From the NCBI RefSeq assembly GCF_017948245.1, contig NZ_CP072865.1:459501-523500 (forward strand): DNA of 64,000 nucleotides, read 5' to 3'. Positions 17,780 to 25,661 of the stretch are shown piece by piece. Position 1 is the stretch's first letter. Each line of letters begins with the position of its first letter. This DNA comes from Rhizobium sp. NLR16a. GTDB taxonomy: Bacteria > Pseudomonadota > Alphaproteobacteria > Rhizobiales > Rhizobiaceae. Both the position numbers and the translations under genes were made by a program. The notes under the pieces were generated by a model. That model did not search any database and was not told the DNA's origin. It was given only the letters and a program-made list of their open reading frames with translations.

Positions 17780-19313
17780 CGCTCTGGCATCTCCGGCGAC
17801 CTCGGTCGCCAATCGCGGCGCGATCACGGCCTGCGTCATCCTCGCCGTCATCATGCAGGCGCTGGACACGACGATCGCCAACGTGGCGCTGCCCTATATC
17901 CAGGGCAGCGTGTCTGCCTCCGCCGACCAGATCAATTGGGTGCTCACTTCCTATATCGTCGCGGCGGCGATCATGACGCCGCCCTCCGGTTTCCTCGCCG
18001 CGAAATTCGGCCGCAAGCGCGTGCTGCTCGTCGCCATCGCCGGCTTCGTGGCCGCCTCCGTTCTCTGCGGCCTTGCGCAATCGCTGAACCAGATCGTCGC
18101 CTTCCGCCTGTTGCAGGGCCTGTTCGGCGCATCGCTGGTGCCGCTTTCCCAGGGCATCCTTCTCGACATCTATTCTGTCGAGGAACGCGGTTCGGCCATG
18201 GCGCTTTTCGGCGTCTCGGTCATGGTCGGGCCGGTGCTCGGCCCGGTCATCGGCGGCTGGCTGACCGACAATATCAGCTGGCGTTGGGTGTTCTACATCA
18301 ACGTGCCGATCGGCGCGCTCGCCTTCATGGGCATCGTCGTCTTCGTCACCGAGACCAAGCGGGATCTGCTCGCCAAGCTGGACTGGTTCGGTTTCGGAAT
18401 GATGAGCCTGTTCATCGCCGCGCTGCAGCTCTTCCTCGACCGCGGCGAACAGCTCGACTGGTTCTCCTCGGGCGAGATCATGGTCGAAGCGATTGTCTGC
18501 GCCGCGGCATTCTATCTGCTTCTGGTGCACACGCTGACGGCAGAGAAATCCTTCGTTAATCCGAAGCTGTTTCTCGACCAGAACTTCACGGTCAGCATGA
18601 TCTTCATCTTCGTTGTTGGCGTCACCTATCTCGCCTCGTTGGCGCTGATGACCCCCTATCTGCAGACGCTTATGGGCTATCCCGTCATCACCGCCGGCAT
18701 CGTCATGGGGCCGCGCGGGCTCGGCACCATGCTCTGCATGTTCATTGTCGGACGGCTGATCGGCAAGGTCGATACGCGCTTGCTGCTGGTGCTCGGCCTC
18801 GGCTTGACCGCCTGGGCGATGTACGACATGACGGGCTGGACGCCCGATGTTTCGCAATGGACGATCGTCTCGGTCGGCTTCATCCAGGGCGCCGGCCTCG
18901 GCTTTCTCTTCGTGCCGCTGACGACGATTGCCTTCGCGACGCTGCCCGCCCAAATGCGTGGCGACGGCACCGGCCTCTACAATCTGTCGCGAAACATCGG
19001 TTCGGCGGTCGGCATCTCGATCGTCTCGGCACTGATCGTCGAGAACACGCAGAGCAATCACGAGTCGATCGCGGCCTATGTGACGCCTTTCAACCACGCC
19101 TTCAACGCCATGGCGGCGCAAGGGTTGAGCCCCCTGACGGCCACTGGCCGTGCTTCGCTCAACGAGATCATCACCCTGCAATCGACGATCATCGCCTATA
19201 TGGACGATTTCAAGCTCTTGATGCTGATGTCGCTCGCGGTCATCCCGCTGGCGCTGCTGCTGCGCAAGCCGAAGGCGGCGCCCGCCGTCGACCACAGCGC
19301 GGTCATGGAATAG
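17772..19313 (+). CDS. emrB: DHA2 family MFS drug efflux permease (EmrB type)
   Basis: A 513-residue, 14-helix major facilitator. VILAVIMQALDTTIANVALP is the DHA2 helix-1 motif D1; FGRKRVLL is the loop 2-3 motif A; GVSVMVGPVLGPVIGGW is motif C of drug antiporters. It exports hydrophobic drugs or uncouplers against protons in a complex with the EmrA-type protein. It is the last gene of the marR operon and is followed by an intergenic palindrome. Confidence 0.94.
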   Translation: MSDALASPATSVANRGAITACVILAVIMQALDTTIANVALPYIQGSVSASADQINWVLTSYIVAAAIMTPPSGFLAAKFGRKRVLLVAIAGFVAASVLCGLAQSLNQIVAFRLLQGLFGASLVPLSQGILLDIYSVEERGSAMALFGVSVMVGPVLGPVIGGWLTDNISWRWVFYINVPIGALAFMGIVVFVTETKRDLLAKLDWFGFGMMSLFIAALQLFLDRGEQLDWFSSGEIMVEAIVCAAAFYLLLVHTLTAEKSFVNPKLFLDQNFTVSMIFIFVVGVTYLASLALMTPYLQTLMGYPVITAGIVMGPRGLGTMLCMFIVGRLIGKVDTRLLLVLGLGLTAWAMYDMTGWTPDVSQWTIVSVGFIQGAGLGFLFVPLTTIAFATLPAQMRGDGTGLYNLSRNIGSAVGISIVSALIVENTQSNHESIAAYVTPFNHAFNAMAAQGLSPLTATGRASLNEIITLQSTIIAYMDDFKLLMLMSLAVIPLALLLRKPKAAPAVDHSAVME

Positions 19314-19339
19314 ACTTCAAGCGTTTACGCAATCCCTGG

Positions 19340-19396
19340 GAAAGCCGGCTTCCGGTTTTTCCTGGCAAAACCGCTTCACACTTTTGCTGGAATTGC
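19340..19396. repeat. Dispersed intergenic palindrome, possible bidirectional terminator
   Basis: Read on the minus strand, this contains AGCAATTCCAGCAAAAG then GAAGCGGTTTTGCC, the same core as the elements at 2071-2110 and 49587-49628. It sits between the convergent ends of emrB and the glycosylase gene. The stems are imperfect. Its position suits termination in both directions. Confidence 0.55.
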
Positions 19397-19996
19397 TTAG
19401 CGAAACGGTTTGCTGAGATATCGCGATCCCTGAATGCCGAAGCGCCACGGTGCTTCGGCATTTCTAGTGATGCCGATGCGTTTTCCCGAGACGACAGGCA
19501 CCGGCGCAGACGGTGTCAGCGCATAGGGCGGGCGGTCGAGCGGCCTGTCGTTGATTTCGATATCGATGCCGAGCGCCTGGCAGAGCTTGCCCGGGCCGCT
19601 GCAGAGCGCCGTCAGCATATCGGTGCCGCGCCGCTCCGTCATGGCGGCAATTCCCGTTTCCGGCTCGAGCGCCCGGATCAGCACGGCCGAGCCCGGATGA
19701 CAGACGAAGTTCAGGCACCAGTACATGCCGTAGATGCGGTAGATGTAGACATTGCCGGGCCGGCCGAACATGGCGCCGTTGCGCCTGGTCGGGCCGCGAA
19801 AACTGTGCGAGGCTTCGTCATCGGGGAAATAGGCTTCGGTCTCGGTGATGCGGCCGCCGGCGCCATGAACTGTGAGATGGCAGCCGAGCAGGTCGCGGGC
19901 CACAGTGATCGCGTCGCGCTCGAAAAACGCCCTGAGGCCTTCGCCGGCAAGCGCGCCGGCGCCGATCGAGCTCTTTGTCATTCCACCATCGGTCAT
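19397..19996 (-). CDS. DNA-3-methyladenine glycosylase (AAG/MPG family)
   Basis: A protein of about 199 residues of the mammalian-type alkyladenine glycosylase family. It excises 3-methyladenine and other alkylated purines in base excision repair. Visible are LARDLLG-like ARDLLGCHL, the active-site region ITETEAYFPDDEASHSFRG, VYIYRIYGMYWCLNFV (base-intercalating tyrosines) and VLIRALEP. The length suits the family (about 180-210). The start is uncertain: ATGs at 20014, 19996 and 19981 are all possible and none has a strong ribosome site. Confidence 0.9.
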   Translation of the reverse strand: MTDGGMTKSSIGAGALAGEGLRAFFERDAITVARDLLGCHLTVHGAGGRITETEAYFPDDEASHSFRGPTRRNGAMFGRPGNVYIYRIYGMYWCLNFVCHPGSAVLIRALEPETGIAAMTERRGTDMLTALCSGPGKLCQALGIDIEINDRPLDRPPYALTPSAPVPVVSGKRIGITRNAEAPWRFGIQGSRYLSKPFR

Positions 19997-20062
19997 AACC
20001 GAGGCAGATAACATTCGCTGCCGCCGCCGTCATCCCAAAACCATTTGATGAGGCCGGCCGCG

Positions 20063-20401
<339 letters not shown>

Positions 20402-21310
20402 TTAGCAAAGCGTGTTTTTGGAATTTTGTCGAGTGAAGACCTTCACCAGCCAATCGACGAAGACGCGCACGCGCGGCGAAAGCTGGCGGTTGCGGGGATA
20501 GAGCAGGGAGACCGGCGTCGGGGTCAGCGGAAAATCCGGGAGCACGTGGACCAGCGTGCCGTCGGACAGGTCTTTTTCGGCGTGGTAGCGCGGGATCTGG
20601 ATCAGGCCGAGGCCCATCCTCGCTGCAGCAACATAGCTTTCGGCGGCGTTGACGGTGACGGCCGCGGGAATACTTAGCTTGCGTACCGTGCCATCGACGA
20701 TGAATTCGAGCGGCAGCAGACCGTCCGCGCTGCTGGAGCGGAAGCCGACCATGCGATGGCCGGCAAGCCGGTCCGGATGCTGCGGCAGGCCGCGCGCGGC
20801 GACATAGGCGGGAGAGGCGAGCGTGACCTCATCAAGCATGGCGACACGCCTGATGATCATGTCGCTGTCCGCAGGCGTACCGACGCGCAGCACGCAATCG
20901 ATGCCTTCGTGCACCAGATCGACCAGCCGATCGCCTTCGCTCATATAGAACTCGATCTCGGGATAGCTCTCCAGAAAGGACGGCAAGCTCGGCAGCACGA
21001 AATAGCGCGCGAGCGTGCCGTGCACATCGACGCGCAGCAGGCCTTTCGGTCTGGCGCCGGCAAAGGCCCCTTCCGCGTTCTCGATGTCGGCGAGGATCGA
21101 CAGGCAGCTCTGATAATAGGCCTCGCCGTCGAGCGTCGGGCTGACATGGCGCGTCGTGCGCTGGAGCAGGCGCACGCCGAGGCGGGCCTCGAGCTGCTTG
21201 ACAGCGTCAGTAACGGTCGAGCGCGGCAGGCCGGTGTCTCCCGCAGCGAGGGTGAAGCTGCGGCGCTCTACAACGCGGCAGAACACACGCATGGCATCGA
21301 ACCTGTCCAT
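20402..21310 (-). CDS. LysR family transcriptional regulator (CrgA-like)
   Basis: A 302-residue LysR regulator. The N-terminal helix-turn-helix (FTLAAGDTGLPRSTVTDAVK, then QLEARLGVRLLQRTTRHVSPT) is typical of the group containing CrgA and DsdC-like regulators. The C-terminal effector domain includes LRVGTPADSDMIIRRVA. It is divergent from the SDR gene at 21427 with a 116-bp spacer, so it likely controls that gene and itself. The paralogue at 22415 has the same architecture. Confidence 0.92.
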   Translation of the reverse strand: MDRFDAMRVFCRVVERRSFTLAAGDTGLPRSTVTDAVKQLEARLGVRLLQRTTRHVSPTLDGEAYYQSCLSILADIENAEGAFAGARPKGLLRVDVHGTLARYFVLPSLPSFLESYPEIEFYMSEGDRLVDLVHEGIDCVLRVGTPADSDMIIRRVAMLDEVTLASPAYVAARGLPQHPDRLAGHRMVGFRSSSADGLLPLEFIVDGTVRKLSIPAAVTVNAAESYVAAARMGLGLIQIPRYHAEKDLSDGTLVHVLPDFPLTPTPVSLLYPRNRQLSPRVRVFVDWLVKVFTRQNSKNTLC

Positions 21311-21426
21311 CTTCTTTGTTCGTATTTCCCGGATAGTGATGGCGGAGAATGCACGATTATCCGCCGCAGGAAAAGGCTCATCTTCTTCTCATCGAAAACG
21401 CGCTGCGGCGCAGAAGGAGAAGAACA

Positions 21427-22170
21427 ATGGCTTCCAACAAAGACAGCAAGATCGCACTGGTCACCGGCGCTTCCCGTGGTATCGGCGCGGCCGTTGCCAG
21501 ACGCCTCGCCAGAGACGGTTTCACCGTCGTCGTCAACTATTCCGGCAGTGCGGCCGCGGCCGAAGACCTCGCCCGAGAGATCGAGCAGGCTGGCGGCAGG
21601 GCGCTGGCGGCCAAGGCGGATGTCAGCGATGCTGAAGCCGTCCGGCGGATGTTCGACGCTGCGGAAGACGCCTTTGGCGGCGTCGATGTGCTCGTCAACA
21701 ATGCCGGCATCATGATGCTGTCGTCGCTTGCCGAGGCTGACGACGAAAACTTCGATCGCCAGATCGGCGTCAATCTCAAGGGCACTTTCAATACGCTCAG
21801 GGAAGCGGCCCGGCGCCTGCGCGATGGCGGCAGGGTCATCAACTTTTCGACTTCGGTCGTCGGGCTGAAGCTCGAAACCTACGGGGTTTACGCCGCCACC
21901 AAGGCCGCCGTCGAAACGCTGACGGCGATCATGGCCAAGGAGATGCGCGGCCGTAACATCACGGTCAATGCCATCGCGCCCGGGCCGGTGGCTACTGATC
22001 TTTTCCTCAACGGCAAGACGGAGGAACTCATTGCCCGCATGGCGAAGATGAACCCGCTGGAGCGGCTCGGCTCGCCTGAGGACATTGCCTGCGTGGTCGC
22101 CTTTCTCGCCGGCCCGGACGGCGGCTGGATCAATGGCCAGACGCTGCGCGCCAATGGCGGCGTGATCTGA
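21427..22170 (+). CDS. SDR family oxidoreductase (FabG-like)
   Basis: A 247-residue classical short-chain dehydrogenase. ALVTGASRGIG is the cofactor loop, NNAGIMM follows, INFSTSVVG holds the catalytic Ser region, YAATKAA is YxxxK, and INGQTLRANGGV is the C-terminal signature. The Arg after the glycine motif suggests NADPH preference. The start at 21427 follows GGAGAAG; the frame extends upstream to 21349 but that part covers the promoter. It is paired divergently with a LysR gene. The substrate is unknown. Confidence 0.92.
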   Translation: MASNKDSKIALVTGASRGIGAAVARRLARDGFTVVVNYSGSAAAAEDLAREIEQAGGRALAAKADVSDAEAVRRMFDAAEDAFGGVDVLVNNAGIMMLSSLAEADDENFDRQIGVNLKGTFNTLREAARRLRDGGRVINFSTSVVGLKLETYGVYAATKAAVETLTAIMAKEMRGRNITVNAIAPGPVATDLFLNGKTEELIARMAKMNPLERLGSPEDIACVVAFLAGPDGGWINGQTLRANGGVI

Positions 22171-22201
22171 CGAAGGCGCCGTCATCGCAATCATGTGAAC
22201 G

Positions 22202-22231
22202 AAGATTGTAGGTCTTCCCCCTTACAATCTT
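22202..22231. terminator. Perfect 9-bp inverted repeat after the SDR gene
   Basis: AAGATTGTA (22202-22210) pairs with TACAATCTT (22223-22231) across 12 bases, 32 bases after the SDR stop. There is no clear T-run, so it is either a weak terminator or a protein-binding dyad. A second repeat, GAGAGAG-N15-CTCTCTC at 22261-22289, lies in the same spacer before the converging LysR gene. Confidence 0.5.
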
Positions 22232-22414
22232 GTCGGGAGTGGCTATAGTTACTTTATCGCGAGAGAGTGGAGTTCCCTGACGCTCTCTCCCGAACCTCCA
22301 GAGCCTGCCGCGCCCAGTCTGCGGCGCGACAGGTCCGATGTTCAAAATTTGCGGCCCGTCGAAGGTTTCTCTTGCCTTCCGGGCCGTCTCTGTTTTGCCG
22401 CCGCGCGACATGCT

Positions 22415-23326
22415 CTAGAAATCGTTCAGCTTGGCCTCGACCAGGAGCTTGACCAGCCAATCGACGAAGACGCGGACCTTGTTGCTGAGGTGGCGGTTCG
22501 GTGGATAAACCACATAAAGCGGCACCGGATCGCGGCGCCAGTCCGGCAGCACGCGGACGAGTTCGCCCCGCCGCATCGGTTCACGCGCCATGAAGGTCGG
22601 CACCTGCGCGACGCCGAGGCCCGTCAGGGCCGCGGTCAGATAGGTGCGGCTGTCATTGACCGAGGCGATGCAGCGCGGGGTAGTCTCGACCATTTCGTTG
22701 CCCCTGCGAAATTCGAAGGGCAGGGTCCGGTTGTTCTGGGCGCGGAAATAACTGACGGAGTAGTGCGTGGCCTCCAAATCCTCCGGCCGTTCGGGCATGC
22801 CGAATTTCTGAATGTAGCTCGGCGAAGCGCAGGTGACGAGCTCCATCTCCGAAACGCGCCGGGCTATCAGCGACTGGTCGGTGGGCGTGCCCGCCCGCAG
22901 CGCGCAATCGACGTTTTCGACCAGGTAATCCACCGTGCGGTCGCTGACCCCCAGATCCAGACGGATGTCGGGATAGCGTTGGTAGAAATCGCAAAGTGCC
23001 GGAACGACGATGGCGTCAGCAAAGGCGCCGCTCATCTCGATGCGCAGCCGCCCGCTCGGCAAGCTTTGCGAGTTGGAGAGGCTGCCGTCGAGTTCCTCCA
23101 GCTCGGAGATGATCTGGGCGGCGCGTTCGTAATAAAGCGCGCCGTCCGTGGTCACCATGACCCGTCGCGTGGTGCGGTTCAGAAGCTTGGTGCGCAGATG
23201 CGCTTCCAGGCCCTGGATGAGATTGGTCACCGTCGCCTTGGGCATTGCGAGCATGTCGGCGGCGCGGGTGAAATTGCCCGTCTCCACGACGCGGATGAAG
23301 ACGCGCATTGCCGAAAGTTGATCCAT
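22415..23326 (-). CDS. LysR family transcriptional regulator, divergent from second RND operon
   Basis: A 303-residue LysR protein: MDQLSAMRVFIRVVETGNFT and MPKATVTNLIQGLEAHLRTK form the DNA-binding domain, and the effector domain has LRAGTPTDQSLIARRV. A TTG at 23335 could add three residues; ATG at 23326 is preferred because it matches the paralogue at 20402. It is transcribed away from the hydrolase-RND operon, and dyads in the spacer fit LysR binding. It probably regulates the operon. Confidence 0.92.
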   Translation of the reverse strand: MDQLSAMRVFIRVVETGNFTRAADMLAMPKATVTNLIQGLEAHLRTKLLNRTTRRVMVTTDGALYYERAAQIISELEELDGSLSNSQSLPSGRLRIEMSGAFADAIVVPALCDFYQRYPDIRLDLGVSDRTVDYLVENVDCALRAGTPTDQSLIARRVSEMELVTCASPSYIQKFGMPERPEDLEATHYSVSYFRAQNNRTLPFEFRRGNEMVETTPRCIASVNDSRTYLTAALTGLGVAQVPTFMAREPMRRGELVRVLPDWRRDPVPLYVVYPPNRHLSNKVRVFVDWLVKLLVEAKLNDF

Positions 23327-23386
23327 CGGTTTCAAGTCCGCAGTTTGCGTTGCACCATTATTCGAGAATCGGAACAGTGTTATCGC

Positions 23387-23424
23387 GATATTGCTTCTTA
23401 TTCCCTGTTCTGAATAACAATATC
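23387..23424. promoter_or_regulatory. Nested dyads between LysR and the hydrolase-RND operon
   Basis: An outer pair GATATTG (23387-23393)/CAATATC (23418-23424) encloses an inner pair TTATTC (23398-23403)/GAATAA (23412-23417). ATTC-N8-GAAT is the shape of LysR-type recognition sites (T-N11-A within a dyad). The location in the divergent spacer, 69-106 bases before the ATG at 23493, suits a LysR activator. Confidence 0.6.
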
Positions 23425-23492
23425 TTTTTTATACGAAATGCAAGCGGCAGGTGCTGTGTGCCCGGCGGTTGCGTGCAAAAGAGACAGGATCG

Positions 23493-24308
23493 ATGACGGT
23501 AGAATGGAAGGACATGATGCTGGATAAGGTGGCCATCGGCCCCGTTTCCGCGCGCGTCTACCAAGGCGCCGATTACGGCAAGGGTCCGCCGATCGTGCTT
23601 TACCTGCATGGGGGGGCATTTCTCGACAGCGAAACGAATGTCGACCGGCCGGTTGCCGTCAGTCTCGCCAAAGCCGGCGCCATCGTCGCCGCCGTCGACT
23701 ACAGCACACTGTCCGGCAACCTCTTTCCGAAGGCGTTGGAAGTCTCCTTCTCCGTTTTCACCTATCTCGCCAACAAGCGCGCCGCTGGTCTCGGCGACCG
23801 CAAGTCGCTGCTATTCGTCGCCGGCGAGGAGGCGGGCGGCAACGTCGCTGCCGGAGTGGCGCTCAAGGCGCGCGATGAGATGCCGGATGCGCTCGACGGC
23901 CAGGTACTGATTTCACCGCTGCTCGATCCCTTCATGGGCACGTCGTCGATCCGCAAGGCCGAAGCGATCGGCATGCGACAGCGCTGGGCGGACGGCTGGA
24001 GCCATTATCTGAGCGGTGGCGGCTGCCACCCCTACGCGGCCCCCTGCCTCTGTTCGCGTCTTTCAGGCGTCGCGCCAGCGCTGATATTCACCGCAGAGGA
24101 CGATCCTCTGCACGACGAAACACTCGGTTACGGTGCCCGCCTGAAAAAGGCCGGCGTCGGTGTGCGCCAGCATGTCCTTCCCGCCGGGACGGGCTGGCCC
24201 TCGATTTATGGTGGGAAATCTGGGGAGGCACCCGACTGGCAGGAACACGTCAGCCGCCATTTCGGACGTTTCCTACAGGACGTAAGCGTCCAACCGCAAT
24301 TGCATTGA
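23493..24308 (+). CDS. Alpha/beta-hydrolase-fold protein lacking the catalytic serine
   Basis: A 271-residue protein resembling the hormone-sensitive lipase group of alpha/beta hydrolases. HGGAF (39-43) is the oxyanion-hole motif. At the nucleophile elbow, where active members have GDSAGGN, this protein reads GEEAGGN (111-117), so Glu113 stands in place of Ser. The acidic motif EDDPLHDE (202-209) remains, but no HGF-type catalytic His is seen near the C-terminus (AGTGWPSIYG at that place). An enzyme of this class is therefore unlikely to be active; a binding or sensing role is inference. It is the first gene before an RND pump, 46 bases ahead of the adaptor. Confidence 0.82.
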   Translation: MTVEWKDMMLDKVAIGPVSARVYQGADYGKGPPIVLYLHGGAFLDSETNVDRPVAVSLAKAGAIVAAVDYSTLSGNLFPKALEVSFSVFTYLANKRAAGLGDRKSLLFVAGEEAGGNVAAGVALKARDEMPDALDGQVLISPLLDPFMGTSSIRKAEAIGMRQRWADGWSHYLSGGGCHPYAAPCLCSRLSGVAPALIFTAEDDPLHDETLGYGARLKKAGVGVRQHVLPAGTGWPSIYGGKSGEAPDWQEHVSRHFGRFLQDVSVQPQLH

Positions 24309-24354
24309 AGAAGATCTGATATTTTGGCGGCCTGGGGCCGCAAGGAGAGTACTG

Positions 24355-25545
24355 ATGACGTCCAGAAGCAAGCGCTGGGCCCTCGTGGGCGCCGGCATAG
24401 GACTTATTGCGTCCGTTTCAGGCGCTGCATTGTTTTTCGAGCTGCCGATGAGCACGACGGCTACGGCAGCTTCCGCTCCCGCGCAGCCTCCCGCCGTACC
24501 GGTGACGGTGGCCGTGGTCGAAGCCCGCGACGTGACGGCCTGGGAGACCTTCTCCGGCCGTCTCGAAGCGGTCGATCGTGTCCAGGTCCGTCCCCGTGTC
24601 GAAGGCGCGATCCTTTCGGTGGCTTTCCGTGAGGGCGCGCTGGTGAAGCAGGGCGACCTGCTCTTCACCATCGATCCGGCTCCCTACCAGGCGAGCGTGG
24701 CGCAGGCCCAAGGCCAGGTGGCTTCGGCCGAAGCCAAGGTCAGTCTGGCGCAGACCGAGCTTGACCGCGGCCGCAGGCTTTCCGATAACCGCACCATCTC
24801 CCAGAGCGATCTCGATCAGCGCCAGAGCGCGCTGGCCGAGGCGCAGGCAGGCTTGCGTTCGGCACAAGCCGCGTTGCAGTCTGCCCAGCTCAATCTCGAT
24901 TATACTCAGGTACGGGCGCCGGTTGCCGGCCGCATCGGCAAGATCGAGGTGACGACAGGCAACCTGGTTGCGGCCGGATCGGCCTCGCCTGCGCTGACGA
25001 CGCTCGTTTCGGTCGATCCGATCTATGCGAGCTTCAACGCCAGCGAAGAGATGGTGACCCGCGCTCTCGCCCAGCTGCCGCAGACGGACGGCGCCCTGCC
25101 GCCCGTCGAAGAGATTCCGGTCGAGGTCGGCACGCTCGCCGACGAAGGCACGCCGATCAAGGGCAAGCTGCAGTTGATCGACAACGAGGTTGACGCATCG
25201 AGCGGCACCATCGGTGTGCGCGCCGTCTTCGATAATCCGGGCGGACGCCTCATCCCCGGCCAGTTCGTGCGCGTGCGCATGGGCCAGCCGAAGGCCGAGA
25301 ACAAGATCGTCATCAGCGACCGCGCCGTCGGCACCGACCAGGACAAGAAATTCGTCTTCGTCGTCGACGGTGAGAACAGGGTCGCCTACCGGCAGGTGCA
25401 GCTCGGCGCTTTGACTGAGGGGCAGCGGGTGGTCGAAAGTGGCCTGAAGGCCGGCGAGAAGATCGTCGTCAACGGCCTGCAGCGCATCCGTCCCGGTGCC
25501 GTCGTCGTTCCGCAGATGGAAGAGAAGGTCGCGACCGCTCAGTAA
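24355..25545 (+). CDS. RND efflux periplasmic adaptor (second system)
   Basis: A 396-residue membrane fusion protein. It has an N-terminal signal/anchor (KRWALVGAGIGLIASVSGAA), the lipoyl half VRPRVEGAILSVAFREGALV, a coiled-coil hairpin (about 100-165), YTQVRAPVAGRIGKIEVTTG and a C-terminal membrane-proximal domain ending RIRPGAVVVPQM. It is placed between the hydrolase-like gene and the permease gene on the same strand, so all three are probably one operon under the divergent LysR regulator. Confidence 0.94.
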   Translation: MTSRSKRWALVGAGIGLIASVSGAALFFELPMSTTATAASAPAQPPAVPVTVAVVEARDVTAWETFSGRLEAVDRVQVRPRVEGAILSVAFREGALVKQGDLLFTIDPAPYQASVAQAQGQVASAEAKVSLAQTELDRGRRLSDNRTISQSDLDQRQSALAEAQAGLRSAQAALQSAQLNLDYTQVRAPVAGRIGKIEVTTGNLVAAGSASPALTTLVSVDPIYASFNASEEMVTRALAQLPQTDGALPPVEEIPVEVGTLADEGTPIKGKLQLIDNEVDASSGTIGVRAVFDNPGGRLIPGQFVRVRMGQPKAENKIVISDRAVGTDQDKKFVFVVDGENRVAYRQVQLGALTEGQRVVESGLKAGEKIVVNGLQRIRPGAVVVPQMEEKVATAQ

Positions 25546-25661
25546 GATCCCGCCTTCTCCTGCGGGGAAGGCCGATACCCGAAATAATATGACCCGCCGG
25601 CGGCGCCTCACCCGCCGGAGAGGGAGTTTGCATCCATGTTCACCCCGGAGAGGGCTTTGAA

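Noticed and set aside
17736..19295. A 519-codon minus-strand frame opposite emrB
   Set aside because: Low-complexity His/Asp/Arg-rich shadow; emrB has clear MFS motifs.
23493..24308. Calling this gene an active lipase or esterase
   Set aside because: The nucleophile position is Glu in GEEAGG and the usual catalytic His motif is missing, so an activity name would mislead.
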